The position numbers and the translations under genes are program-made. DNA of 64,000 nucleotides. Source: Lunularia cruciata. Lineage: Eukaryota; Streptophyta; Marchantiopsida; Lunulariales; Lunulariaceae. This document shows, in pieces, positions 1 to 11,028 of this stretch. The stretch's first letter is position 1. Every line of letters begins with the position of its first letter. The stretch is from the NCBI GenBank assembly GCA_948567375.1, contig OX419762.1, forward strand, positions 25,312,608 through 25,376,607, read 5' to 3'. The notes beneath the pieces were generated by a model. That model worked only from the letters and a program-made list of their open reading frames with translations, did not search any database and had not been told where the DNA came from.

Positions 1-650
1 TTGACCTTGGTAGCCACCGGATAGATCTTCATCAAGCTAGAAGGTGTGAAGGGATGCTCACCATACACGAGGAAGAATGGAGTGACTTGGGTGGATGCAT
101 TCATTGAATTTTTGTAAGCAAATTCCACCAACGAGAGTAGGGTGTCTCACCTCTCTTGCTCTTTTAAGGTGAAGCTGCATAACATGTCTTCAATAGTGTG
201 ATTAGCCTGCTCTGTTTATCCACCTATTTGTGGGTGGTAAGTTGTGGACATGGCCAACTTGGTTTTGAAGAAACCAAAGAGTGTTTGCCAAAACAAACTA
301 GTGAATTGAGTGCTTCTATCGGTGATGAGTACTTGAGACAAGCCATGGTGAGAGAAGATTGCATCTAAGTATAATTGAGCTAGTTGTGGAGTGGTCACAT
401 CCTTGGTGGTAGGACGTACATGAATCATTTTGTTGAGCCGGTCCACAAAGACCATGATGGAGTCAAACCCTAAGGTGGTCTTGGGTAATTCACATACGAG
501 ATCCATACTCATAAGTTCCCAACATTGGGTAGGAGTGGGGAGAGGTTGAAGGAGCCCTACAAGAGCTTGATTAGAAGCTTTGTTTTGTTGACAAAGTAGG
601 CAGCTGCTCATGTAGTCCATCATGTTATTGCTCATCTTATGCCAATAGTA
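1..650 (-). pseudogene. Gypsy-1 integrase segment, cut by window edge
   Basis: The minus strand encodes the integrase of a Ty3/gypsy polyprotein. Near 540-650 are the end of the H2C2 zinc-binding region (YYWHKM, then a CLLCQQNK block), followed by the catalytic core with SMDLVCELP and DSIMVFVDRL, then LITDRSTQF, which corresponds to the DRG(S)xFT motif, and STTYHPQ. Further down (about 1-215), in another frame, comes the late core with NHTIEDML, LVEFAYKNS and PFFLVYGEHPF. The change of frame near position 220 shows the gene is dead. The zinc-binding half resumes at 4146, because LINE A was inserted at 651. The element runs off the window at base 1, so its 3' LTR is not seen. Confidence 0.85.
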
Positions 651-760
651 ATGAAACAATGAAACAATGAAACAATGAAATATAAAGCCCGAAAGACCCA
701 AAGAGTCAAAAGGCTGGAAACACAATACAAAACACATGAAATGTGAGCCTAGGCAAGGGC

Positions 761-3700
761 TTAGGGCATCGGACCAATCTGTAACAAATTGGTCCGATGT
801 AAAGTAACTTCTGTCATGTACTTCCCTAATGCTAAAGCTTCAACCTGTAAGAGAGTTGAGAAGTCACTACAAGTAATCTGATGTCTAACTCTAATCTGCA
901 TGTAACAAGGGCAATCAACAAACACATGATGCTCATCCTCAACTTTGCTCATAATACACAATTTGCAAAGTCGAATGGAGTGCTCTATCTGCTGCCAACG
1001 TCCTTGTTCTACTTCTAGTCTATGAGAACTAGTTCTATATTGAGCGATAACATGTCTCAATGAAGTAGAAATCCTAGCCAAGAGATAATCTTGCTCACAA
1101 TACACCAACATAGAATTTACAAACTGCTGATAGAACACCATCTTGGTACCGGGTTGCTGCCATAAGCAAAGTAAGAACTGCTCCTTGATCACCTCTCGAA
1201 GTGCAATAGGCTCCAATCTCCAATGTCGCTCAAAAACATTCCACCTTGTGGCCCATGCAATCAGATCTGTATACCAACCAATAGATAGAGTGGCCCAGAA
1301 AGCTTGGTAGGGAAGTCTCTCATGCTCCATGGACCTCACCTTAGTGGCATATGTGAGCGCCAAGAACAAAGCTTCAGCCTCAAGCGGTAAAAACCCTGTT
1401 TCAGCAAGCAACAATACATAAGGAGTTTGAGTCCTCACTCCAAGTTCTTCACACAAAAACAATTTCTGAACTTTCTCCACCTTTTGCCACCATGTCTTCT
1501 TAGTACCTGGACCCCAAATCTGAGCACCATAGAGAACCACCGGCTGCACAAGAGATCTGAACAACACCTTCTTCAACTCCCATGTGGTAAGGTGAGCAAG
1601 TCTAGAGCGGTTCACGAGTGAATACAAAGCTCTAAAGCCTGCATTGGTTCTCATCTTCACACAAGTAGACCAACTATAGTCATGAGAAAACTCAAGACCC
1701 AAGTACTTGTAAGAAGAAACCTGCTCCAATTGCTGTCCATCAAAAAAGAAAGGTGTGACACCTTTAGAACCCACCACAATCACCTTGGACTTGTCAAGGT
1801 TCACCTCCATCTTTGTTTGATTGCAAAACAAGAGAAGAGAATCCAACAACTTCTGTAAACTTTGTGGATTGGTAGAGAGGAGCACTACATCATCCGCATA
1901 TAGTAGTGCATGTATCATCAAAGAGCCAACCTGTACACCTGTAGCTCCAGCTTCCATAAGCACCTTCTCTAGATCATCGATGAAGATTCCAAACAATGTT
2001 GGAGATAGAGAGCAACCTTGGATCACACCCATTGTGCTAAGGATATCTTGAGAGCTCAAAGATGAAAGTTTCACAACCACCTTCTCATAGAGTCTAGAGA
2101 TAGCACCAATCAGATCAGCTGAAACACCAACTTGAGTGAGTCTCTCACTTAGAGATTTCCTAAGCACCTTATCAAAGGCCTTCCTGAAATCAATAAATGC
2201 AACATAGAGAGCTCTCCCAACACCTTTGGATTTCCACCACAAAACATGGAGTACCAATAGATGATCCAAAGTACTAAAGCCTGATCTGAAACCCGCTTGG
2301 CACTTAGCTCGAATTTTGTGCTTTTCAGCCCAAGTACTCAACCTAGACTCCAAAATTTGACCGTACAACTTGGCAAAGATACTACCCACTAGAATGGTAC
2401 GGTAATTGGTGACAATATCTCTCTGACCAGACTTGTGAATAGGAACTACCTTCTTGAAGCACCATCTATCAGGAAAGCTACACCTAATGGCCTCATTCAA
2501 GAGAGAAGTGAGTACTGAAATCAGATGGCTACCACCCCACTTAAGTAGTTCAACACATAGTCTATCAAGGTCTTCGGCCTTACCATTGGCCAACTTCTTC
2601 AATTGGTACTGGACATCAGCTTCAGAGATGGTGAGAGCAGATCCAAGGCAAGGTGCCATGCTTGGAGCATCAGGGTAAAAGTACAGATCCTTCACATATT
2701 CACAAAGCTCATTCACGTCCAGCGATGGAGATGGAGATCTGATGGTTACCTTCTGCCAAAAAGCCTTGGGATTGCTCCTCAATTCAACGCTCAACTCAAC
2801 CCCCTTGAGTCTCAAGAACGCTCGCTTCTTGCACTTCACCAACTTTCTATAAGAGACAAAAGCTTGATTTTGTGCAATCTGATCAAGAGACCTATCCATA
2901 GCTTTGATCCTTGCCATTTTACAGTCAGCATCAAACCACCTTTTGCAAGGGAGACCAAGTCTCTTCCTGTGAGAACCTCGTGGAAATAGAGTTGTTGATG
3001 TAGATTGAAGAAGTTCAACCAACTGATCACTACGTTGTTGAAAATCAGAACTCCACTCCATAGAGCTCAATTTCTCATGGATAGCTTGTCGATACAAATC
3101 TCGCTTGTGAAAATCAAGACGGAGTTTCCCTCTAAAGGCATGGTCAATAGGTAATGTGGTTCTATTGAGGCAAGAAAGAAGGATGACACAAGATAAAGGT
3201 GCATGGTCAGATTCAGGTTGAGGATCTAAAACAACAAAATCTGAGACAATGTGTATATCACTGGGTGAGGTGAGCATATAATCTACAGTGCTGGATCCAC
3301 CAGAAGCAAAGCATGTGCTCTTACAAGTTTCTGGAAATTGAGAAAGGCCATTCAAGATCTTCAAGCTACAATTGGTACCAAAGCTCAAAAAGTGCTCACT
3401 CATGGAGTTGGATATGAGATCTTTGGAAGAGCGGGACCAAGTACTAGAATGATCTATCAAGCTATGGAAAGGGTCATTCTCAAGGTCACTAAACTCAGGA
3501 ATCTGAGAGGTTTGGATCCTAGCATTGAAATCACCAAGGATAAATACTGCACCTTTACTTTGAAATTCCAACACATCCTTTGTCAAGGAGTGGAAAGGCT
3601 GCATGGTGTTGAGAGATCCGCTTGAATAGATTGGTGATGTCAATGGGGCAAAGTAACAAACAGCAAGGAAGCAAGGTGTAGCAACTCCTCCAATCCTCAG

Positions 3701-3994
3701 CCATTGGTATTGTCCACTTGAGTCTTGACCTATCAAAGAGACTGATTTTTCAAAACCAAATCTGACGTAAGTAGCAATACCTCCAAAGCCCCTTCCTCTG
3801 TGCTGCCTCCGATTGTTCCAAGTTGAACCAACAAGAATGAAACCTTCAATGTTTTGAATGGTGTTTCCTTCATGTTCCCATGTCTCCACAAGATTGATCA
3901 GATCAGCATCATCCCACACAGGTTTAGCGCTTGAGTACTTGGTATGTGTGAGACCATGAACATTCCAAAACAACACTCTAAGGGTCTGGAATTG
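761..3994 (-). CDS. LINE ORF2 (endonuclease-reverse transcriptase), copy A, open
   Basis: The protein is about 1077 residues if counted from the codon after the ORF1 stop. Domains in order: EEP/APE-type endonuclease with N in FWNVHG, E in LVETW, GDFNAR and SDHAPLS; reverse transcriptase with VVPIHKSGQRD, AFIDFRKAFDKV, GVIQGCSLSPTLFG and the catalytic LLYADDVVLL; a C-terminal CCHC zinc motif (CKLC ... EDEHHVFVDC). No RNase H domain is visible. No internal stop or frameshift was found. There is no ATG before the endonuclease residues: the frame is open back to the UAG that ends ORF1 (3995-3997), so translation probably depends on ORF1 (readthrough or reinitiation). Because ORF1 is truncated here, the copy is not autonomous although this ORF is intact. 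Confidence 0.88.
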   Translation of the reverse strand, partial: QFQTLRVLFWNVHGLTHTKYSSAKPVWDDADLINLVETWEHEGNTIQNIEGFILVGSTWNNRRQHRGRGFGGIATYVRFGFEKSVSLIGQDSSGQYQWLRIGGVATPCFLAVCYFAPLTSPIYSSGSLNTMQPFHSLTKDVLEFQSKGAVFILGDFNARIQTSQIPEFSDLENDPFHSLIDHSSTWSRSSKDLISNSMSEHFLSFGTNCSLKILNGLSQFPETCKSTCFASGGSSTVDYMLTSPSDIHIVSDFVVLDPQPESDHAPLSCVILLSCLNRTTLPIDHAFRGKLRLDFHKRDLYRQAIHEKLSSMEWSSDFQQRSDQLVELLQSTSTTLFPRGSHRKRLGLPCKRWFDADCKMARIKAMDRSLDQIAQNQAFVSYRKLVKCKKRAFLRLKGVELSVELRSNPKAFWQKVTIRSPSPSLDVNELCEYVKDLYFYPDAPSMAPCLGSALTISEADVQYQLKKLANGKAEDLDRLCVELLKWGGSHLISVLTSLLNEAIRCSFPDRWCFKKVVPIHKSGQRDIVTNYRTILVGSIFAKLYGQILESRLSTWAEKHKIRAKCQAGFRSGFSTLDHLLVLHVLWWKSKGVGRALYVAFIDFRKAFDKVLRKSLSERLTQVGVSADLIGAISRLYEKVVVKLSSLSSQDILSTMGVIQGCSLSPTLFGIFIDDLEKVLMEAGATGVQVGSLMIHALLYADDVVLLSTNPQSLQKLLDSLLLFCNQTKMEVNLDKSKVIVVGSKGVTPFFFDGQQLEQVSSYKYLGLEFSHDYSWSTCVKMRTNAGFRALYSLVNRSRLAHLTTWELKKVLFRSLVQPVVLYGAQIWGPGTKKTWWQKVEKVQKLFLCEELGVRTQTPYVLLLAETGFLPLEAEALFLALTYATKVRSMEHERLPYQAFWATLSIGWYTDLIAWATRWNVFERHWRLEPIALREVIKEQFLLCLWQQPGTKMVFYQQFVNSMLVYCEQDYLLARISTSLRHVIAQYRTSSHRLEVEQGRWQQIEHSIRLCKLCIMSKVEDEHHVFVDCPCYMQIRVRHQITCSDFSTLLQVEALALGKYMTEVTLHRTNLLQIGPMP

Positions 3995-4145
3995 CTATGC
4001 GGTAGTTGACAATTTCCTTTAGGTGATCACAGCTCTATTGTCTCTCAAGAATGCAACAAAACCTGCTTGTTGAGCCTCCTTCACTTTTGCTAATTCTCCC
4101 TTCTTTGCTTGCCATTGGAGAGGTGTGAGATCACGGTCCAACCAA
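3995..4145 (-). pseudogene. LINE ORF1 3' remnant, copy A
   Basis: The last ~50 codons of ORF1 (…LQWQAKKGELAKVKEAQQAG…) followed by TAG CAA TTC. In most other copies this segment ends the RNA-binding domain. The 5' break at 4145 is the 5' truncation point of the LINE insertion. Confidence 0.85.
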
Positions 4146-5324
4146 ATGGCGTTGGACTGCATCCAAGGTCTTGTCCACTCCAACATGACCTACAATGGCC
4201 AAATCATGACATTCCGCTAGAATGGTAGTGCATAATTGAGGGACATTTGAGATCCATAATCTGCCATCACAAAAGGTGAGTCCTTGGGTGATGGTGACCC
4301 ATTTGGATGCGCTTCCACAATTTGTAGATCAGTTTTTGTAGCAGCCAAAATCTCTAGCCAAAATTCAGGTACCTTTATCACCAAGTTGTTTGCCATTGGC
4401 ATGCAGATGAATGCATCTGCAAGTTGCTTCTTACCTTCTACATAGGTGATTTTCATGTTGAAGTGTGTTGCCACTTTGCCCACCAAATCTGGCGATGAGA
4501 TAGACCTTTCTATGTCTTGAGGTAGACTAGAGGTTTATAGTCTATCTCTACTACAAGTGCCTTCTCGCCCAGATAGTGCTTCCAATGCTTGGTTGTGAGA
4601 ATGATGGCTAACACTTCTTGTTTTGTGGTGTGGTAGTTGGGATCTTTTGGTAATAAATTTTGAGAGAAATATGCAATTGGATGCCATCCACCATGCCACT
4701 CTTGTTGTAAGACTACTCCTATTGTTATGCTTGATACATTTGTAGCCAACTTGATTGGACGTTGTGGGTCATACCACTTCAAGATTGGTGCATGTAGCAA
4801 GGCGGCTTTGAATTCTTGAAAGGCTAACTCTTGTGTGGTCCCCCATGTCCACTTCTTCCCCTAGCCGTAGTGTTGTTAAAGGTTGTGCAACCTTGGACAA
4901 GTCCTTGACAAATCTATGATGGAATCCCATCAACCCCAAGAAGCTCTTGAGTTGAGTCTGATCTTCTAGGGCACTCCATTTTTTATTGACCTCAATTTTA
5001 TCCATCAATACTTGAATGCCCTCTACACTCACTCTATGTCCCAAGTAGTGTACTTCAGACTTGCCAAACTTGCACTTTGAGATTTTGGCATACAATCAAT
5101 TTTGTCTTAGAATTTGGAGGACTTCTCATAGATGTTGTTTGTGTTCTATCATCATGCTACTATATACTAAGATATCATCCAAGAAGACAATAATAGACTT
5201 ATCTAAGTATGGCCAAAATATGTCATTCATTAGACTCATGAAAGTGGCAAGTGCATTGGTGAAGCCAAAAGGCATCACAAGATACTCAAAGTGGCAATAC
5301 TTGGTTCAAAAGGCAATTTTGTAC
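4146..5324 (-). pseudogene. Gypsy-1 reverse transcriptase (part), RNase H and H2C2 region
   Basis: Continuation of gypsy-1 on the minus strand. From high to low coordinates: the RT thumb and connection with YAKISKCKFGKSEVHYLGH and FLGLMGFHHRFVKDLSK (about 4860-5095); the RNase H with YDPQRPIKLAT, GVVLQQE, HPIAYFSQ and TKQEVLAI (about 4510-4800); the later RNase H part with VEGKKQLADA (4400-4450); and the start of the integrase zinc domain, ending GHVGVDKTLDAVQRH at 4146. RNase H and RT lie in different frames and there are stops, so the element is dead. It is broken on the right by a solo LTR and on the left by LINE A. Confidence 0.85.
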
Positions 5325-5329
5325 ACATC
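5325..5329. repeat. Target site duplication, left (ACATC)
   Basis: Identical to 6063-6067. Five base pairs is the usual duplication length for Ty3/gypsy and Ty1/copia integrases. Confidence 0.88.
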
Positions 5330-6062
5330 TGTAATACTCTGAGGACAAGAGAAGAGAAAAAACACAGATTACACACTCAACATTTGGTGCCCCAAAGGAG
5401 CACCTTCTCTTTATTATATACACAAAGAGGATCTCCTCCAAGGAAGCTCCACCGTAGGATTAGGCACACAGATAGGTGATATGTCAGCAAGCTCCACCCT
5501 TGAATTACTTACTTGGATGTGTGACATGTTGGTCTAGGTCCTATCTGGTTGGTCAGACAAGCTTTGACTAGAGGAAATCTTTTAGGGAATCTTCTTGTAG
5601 GACTCTCAGAATCACGAGTAAAGTGCCATTGGAAAGCTCTTGACTAGAAAAACCAAGGGGAGGGAAGGTCAAAATTTCCTCCATTGGGGGGGAATTTGCA
5701 CATTTTCAAGGCCTAATTCATCCGTTTAGGCCTCTGAAATTGCCTTCAAAGATTTCAAGCATATTTCGGTTCCAACTCTATTGGTAGAAGTCTGCTTTTG
5801 GTGATACCTCTTTCTGATATGTTTAGTCCATCATGTGTAATGTCCTTCCAGATATTACTAAACCAATTCTCACCTTTAAATCATATGTCTAGCTATTGGT
5901 TCTAAGGTTCTCAAGTCTATTTTGGTTTTTTCTCTATTAGTAGAAGTACTCTTTTGGTGATACTTCTATCTGATATATTTTGACCATCATGTATAACATC
6001 ATTCTAGATGTTACCAAACCAAATTTTACATCTAGATCATATGGCTAGCTCTTGGTATTACA
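5330..6062. mobile_element. Solo LTR inside gypsy-1 RT, with 5-bp TSD
   Basis: A 733-bp insertion with perfect 8-bp inverted termini, TGTAATAC (5330-5337) and GTATTACA (6055-6062), flanked by the direct repeat ACATC (5325-5329 and 6063-6067). Removing the insertion and one ACATC restores the gypsy-1 frame exactly (IAKED before, VYKIAF after). These are the hallmarks of an LTR left after LTR-LTR recombination. The segment has two ~157-bp internal units around 5777 and 5935 (each with TAGAAGT … CTTTTGGTGATAC). A related, incomplete copy in reverse orientation lies at 35350-35740. The coding family that owns this LTR is not in the window, and orientation is not determined. Confidence 0.9.
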
Positions 6063-7000
6063 ACATCCTCCTTTGCAATTTGGATTTGATTATAACCACT
6101 CCATAAGTCCAATTTGGTGAAGTGTCTTGCTTTATGGAGTTGATCAAACAGGTCATCCATGCAAGGTAAGGGGTATTTTTTCTTCACTATTTGCTGATTG
6201 AGACCCTGATAGTCAATGCACATGCGCATTATACCGTCCTTCTTCTTCACAAACAAGACAAGAGCCCCATATGGTGATACGCTAGGTTGGATGAACTCTT
6301 TTTACAGCATCTCCTCAATTTGAGTCTTTCACTCCTCCAACTCATGAGGTGATAGGCAATATGGGGCCTTACAAGGAGATGTCTTCCCTGGAAGTGTCTC
6401 AATTTTATGATCTACTCTCCTTTTTGTTGGTAATTCTGAGGTAGATCATCGAGAAAGACATCTTGAAACTCATCCACCACATCTTTCAATTTCTCAAGAA
6501 TTTTTCCATCAAGTTGTGCACTCTGGACTTCTCTTATTAGACCCATGAAACATCTATTGGTCTTATAGACAATTGTCATCCTTATGACATACAGAGGTAG
6601 TTCTTGCTTGTGTGATTTTTCTTTAACCCCAATGATTGACCATTGGTGGGTTCTCACTAATTTTTTCCTTCAATCTACCATTGGGTTGTAATGCTCCGTC
6701 CACGGCATGCCTAAGATTGCATCATAACAAGTTAATTATATCACTCGCCACTCAATTGCTTCTTGATATTCTCCTACACAGAGTGTTACCCGTCTAGGTA
6801 ATGATTCAATCCTCTCTATTTGCCCATTAGGTAACTCTACTTCTTCACTATCATCTCTCTCTAGATCCATTCCCAATCTTATTGCAATAGAGCAAGACAA
6901 GAAATTCTCTATTGCTCCCGGATCTATTAATACTCTCACTTGATTGCTTTCTAGGACTCCATTCACAAAAATCAATTGTGAGGTTACCTTCCGGGACCTT
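6063..7000 (-). pseudogene. Gypsy-1 protease and N-terminal reverse transcriptase
   Basis: Minus-strand coding remains. At 6736-6975 is a retropepsin-like segment with VLIDPGAIENFLS, in which the family's catalytic D-S/T-G reads D-P-G, so the protease is altered. At 6412-6657 is the linker between protease and RT (FQDVFLDDLP). At 6032-6256 is the RT palm with [31 protein letters not shown] and [20 protein letters not shown] gag is not recognisable; the border with the next element near 7000-7040 is not sharp. Confidence 0.8.
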
Positions 7001-7041
7001 TGCGCATTTGTCTTCTTCCTTCTCTCACTTCTTTGCTTCTC

Positions 7042-7697
7042 TCAAGCTCGTGAGGATAGACTATCTTTCGCCTTTTGCAATAACACTTGGAGAGAAAAGG
7101 ATCCTCCCTCCACCTCTGTCACATAAGTCTCCAAAACCGGCTTGTCAACAACCACAAAACGAGAGGAAAGTAGGGGTACCAAGAGAGCCCAACTACCAAA
7201 AAATGCTATAGGTGTTGTCTCCTCCATACATAGCAAGCCAACCGCACCATATGAGATTGGCAAAGCCATCTGTCTATGTGCCAAATCCCCTATCACACAC
7301 TCAAAGGTCCTCGGTCCAATAATATCACCAAAGACTCCCATAATCCTCATATCAAATGCTCTCCGACTCGATAGGACGGACGGTGAGGGGGGAACTGTAC
7401 AGATGAGGTAGGATGGTCAACAAGCAATACTGGAAGAGATTATACCAAATGCCACATGCGGATATGCTAGTAATGGAAGGTCATCCACATGGAGAACATC
7501 CTCTGCAAGGGCAGCATCTAAGAAGTGTGTGACACAATCCTCTGATCCTACTGGCACCCCAAGAACACAAAGTCCATCTGTGGATGTGATACACCCCTCT
7601 CGAAGCTCAAGGTGGGGAAGGATACCTAAAGGGGACCATGCCCTACACTTTGACACCTTGACTCTCAAACCTACTAGATTTAGCTCGGTAGTCAAGT
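7042..7697 (-). pseudogene. K-family RT element, C-terminal RT fragment
   Basis: Minus-strand remnant of a second reverse-transcriptase family. It reads SKCRAWSPLGILP, then VLGVPVGSEDCVTHFL, LPLLAYPHVAFGI (about 7417-7690), and in another frame MALPISYGAVGL and AFFGSWALLVPLL (7042-7350). These blocks match, from memory of such proteins, the region following the RT palm in plant and algal RT genes. A homologous segment lies at about 28320-28930. LINE B was inserted at its upstream side (7698), in the same stretch (GGTAGTCAAG) next to which LINE E entered K1 (about 34130). A frameshift lies between the two blocks. Confidence 0.65.
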
Positions 7698-7800
7698 ACA
7701 ATGAACAATGAACAATGAAATATAAAGCCCGAAAGACCCAAAGAGTCAAAAGGCTAGAAACACAATACAAAACACATGAAATGTGAGCCTAGGCAAGGGC

Positions 7801-10800
7801 CTAGGGCATCTGACCAATCTGTAACAAATTGGTCCGATGTAAACTAACCTCGGTCATGTATTTCCCTAACTCTAAAGCTTCAACCTGTAAGAGAGTAGAG
7901 AAATCACTACAAGTAATCTGATGTCTAACTCTAATCAACATGTAACAAGGGCAATCAACAAACACATGATGCTCATCCTCAACTTTGCTCATAATACACA
8001 ATTTGCAAAGTCGCATGGAGTGCTCTATCTGCTGCCAACGTCCTTGTTCTACTTCTAGTCTATGAGAACTAGTTCTATACTAAGCAATAACATGTCTAAG
8101 TGAAGTAGAAATCCTAGCTAAGAGATAATCTTGCTCACAATACACCAACATAGGATTTACAAACTGCTGATAGAACACCATCTTGGTACCGGGCTGCTGC
8201 CATAGGTGAAGTAAGAACTGCTCCTTGATCACTTCTCGTAGTGCAATAGGCTCCAATCTCCAATGTCGCTCAGAAACATTCCACCTTGCGGCCCATGCAA
8301 TCAGATTTGTATACCAACCGATAGATAGAGTGGCACAAAAAGCTTGGTAGGGAAGTCTCTTATGCTCCATGGACCTCACCTTAGTGGCATATGTGATAGC
8401 TTAAAACAAAGCTTCAGCCTCAAGAGGCAAAAACCCGGTTTCAGCAAGCAGCAATACATAAGGAGTTTGAGTCCTCACCCCAAGTTCATCACACAAAAAC
8501 AATTTCTGAACTTTCTCCACCTTTTGCCACCATGTCTTCTTAGTACCTGGACCCCAAATCTGAGCACCATACAGAACCACCGGCTGCACAAGAGATCTGA
8601 GCAGCACCTTCTTCAACTCCCATGTGGTAAGGTGAGCAAGTCTAGAACGATTCATGAGTGAATACAAAGCTCTAAAGCCTGCATTGATTCTCATCTTCAC
8701 ACAAGTAGACCAACTATAGTCATGAGAAAACTCAAGGCCCAAGTACTTGTAAGAAGGAACCTGCTCCAATTGCTGTCCATCAAAAAAGAAAGGTGTGACA
8801 CCTTTAGAACCCACCACAATCACCTTGGACTTGTCAAGGTTCACCTCCATCTTTGTTTCATTGCAAAACAAGAGAAGAGAATCCAACAACTTCTATAAAC
8901 TTTGTGGATTGGTAGAGAGGAGCACTAGATTATCTGCATACAATTGTACATGTATCATCAAAGAGCCAACCTGTACACCTGTAGCTCCAGCTTCCATGAG
9001 TAGTCTCTCCAAATCATCGATGAAGATTCCAAATAGAGTTGGAGATAGAGAGCAGCCTTGAATCACACCCATTGTGCTAAGGATATCTTGAAAGCTCAAA
9101 GATGAAAGTTTCACAACCACTTTCTCATAGAGTCTAGAGATAGCACCAATCAAATCAGTTGAAACACCAACTTGAGTGAGTCTCTCACTTAGAGATTTCC
9201 TAAGCACCTTATCAAAGGCCTTCCTGAAATCAACAAAGGCAACATAGAGAGCTCTCCCAACACCCTTGGATTTCCATCACAAAACATGGAGTACCAATAG
9301 GTGATCCAAGGTGCTAAAGCCCGATCTGAAACCAGCTTGGCACTTAGCTCGAACATTGTACATTTCAGCCCAAGTGCTCAACCTAGACTCCAAAATTTGA
9401 ACATACAACTTGGCAAAGATATTACCAACAAGTATGGTACGGTAATTGGTGACAACATCTCTCTGGCGAGACTTGTGAATAGGAACTACCTTCTTGAAGC
9501 ACCATCTATCTCGAAAGCCACACTTGATTGCCTCATTCAAATGAGAAGTGAGTACTGAAATCAGATGGCTATCGCCCCACTTCAGAAGTTCAACACATAG
9601 TCCATCAAGGTCTTCAGCCTTACCATTGGCCAACTTCTTCAATTGGTACTTGTCATCAGCTTCAAAGATAGTGAGAGCAGATCCAAGGCAAGGTGCCATG
9701 CTTGGAGCATTAGGGAAAAAGTATAGATCCTTCACATAGTCACAAAGCTCATTCAAGTCCAGCGATGGAGATGGAGATCTGATGGTTACCTTCTTCCAAA
9801 AAGCCTTGGGATTGCTCTCAGTTCAGTGCTCAACTCAACCCCCTTGAGTCTCAAAAATGCTCGCTTTTTGCACTTCACCAACTTTCTGTATGAAACAAAG
9901 GCCTGATTTTGTGCAATCTGATCAAGAGACCTATCCATAGCTTTGATCCTTGCCATTTTGCAATCAGCATCATACCACCTATTGCAAGGGAGACCAAGTC
10001 TCTTCATGTGGGAACCTCTTGGAAAGAAAGTAGTTGATGTAGATTGAAGAAGCTCAACCAACTGATCACTACGTTGTTGAAAATCAGAAGTCCACTCCAT
10101 TGAACTCAACTTCTCTTGGATAGCTTGTTGGTTCAAGTCTCTCTTGTGAAAATCTAAATGAAGTTTTCCTCTAAAGGCATGGTCAATAGGTAATGTGGTT
10201 CTATTGAGGCGAGGAAGAAGGATGGCACAAGATAGAGGTGCATGGTCAGATTCTGGTTGAGGATCTAAAACAATAAAATCTGAGACAAAGTGGATATCAT
10301 TAGCTGAAGTGAGCATATAATCTATGGTGCTTGATCCACATGAGGCAAAGCATGTGCTTTTACAAGTTTCTGGAAATTGAGAAAGGCCATTCAAGATCTT
10401 CAAGCTACAATTGGTACCAAAGCTCAAAAAGTGCTCACTCATGGGGTTGGACATAAGATCTTTGGAAGAACGGGACCAAGCACTAGAATGTCAAGCTATG
10501 GAGAGGATCATTCTCAAGGTCTCTCAAGTCAGGAATCTGAGTGGCTTGGATCCTAGCATTGAAATCACCAAGAACAAGTACTGCACCTTTACTTTGAAAC
10601 TCCAACACATCCTTTGTCAAGGAGTGGAAAGGCTGCATGGTGTTGAGAACTCCCCTTGAATAGATTGGTGATGTCAATGGGGCAAAGTAACAAACAGCAA
10701 TGAAGCAAGGTGTGGCAACTCCTCCAGTCCTCAGCCATTGGTATTGTCCATTTGAATCTTGACCTATCAAAGAGACTCATTTCTCAAAGCCAAATCTGAC

Positions 10801-10994
10801 ATAAGTAGCAATACCTCCAAAGCCCCTTCCTTTGTGTTGCCTCCGCTTGTTCCAAGTTGACCCAACAAGAGTGAAACCTTCAATGTCTTGAATGGTGTTT
10901 CCTTCATGTTCCCATGTCTCAACAAGATTGATCAGATCAGCATCATCCCACAAAGGCTTAGCGCTGGAGTACTTGGTTTGTGTGAGCCCATGAA
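7801..10994 (-). pseudogene. LINE ORF2, copy B, disrupted
   Basis: All domains are present but broken into at least seven pieces by frameshifts and stops. The endonuclease parts lie at 9786-10990, and the N-terminal FWNVHG is lost to a TGA (about 10999). The RT has YADN in place of YADD (about 8930), a catalytic aspartate change. The thumb spans 8401-8889, and the CCHC tail (CKLC … EHHVFVDC) is at 7801-8016. It is not functional. Confidence 0.88.
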
Positions 10995-11028
10995 CATTTC
11001 AAAACAACACTCTAAGGGTCTGGAATTG

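Larger units (their letters stand above)
651..4145 (-). mobile_element. LINE copy A, 5'-truncated, inserted in gypsy-1 integrase
   Basis: This is a L1-like LINE on the minus strand. Its 3' end is at 651-680, a TTTCATTG repeat tail (read on the minus strand). It then carries the conserved 3' region, a complete ORF2 and only the last ~50 codons of ORF1, where it is 5'-truncated. The gypsy-1 integrase reads in frame across the two flanks (DAVQRH before, YYWHKM after), so the insertion site is known to the base. At most a 3-bp duplication (ATG, 651-653 and 4146-4148) is present, and that could also be tail sequence. It is closest to copy D: both share variants such as YPDAPSMAP and DLEKVLMEAG. 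Confidence 0.92.

Noticed and set aside
1427-3625. Many short frames opposite ORF2 of LINE A (and the same frames opposite ORF2 in other copies)
   Set aside because: They are shadows of the conserved ORF2 coding strand; none has its own start context or recognisable domain.
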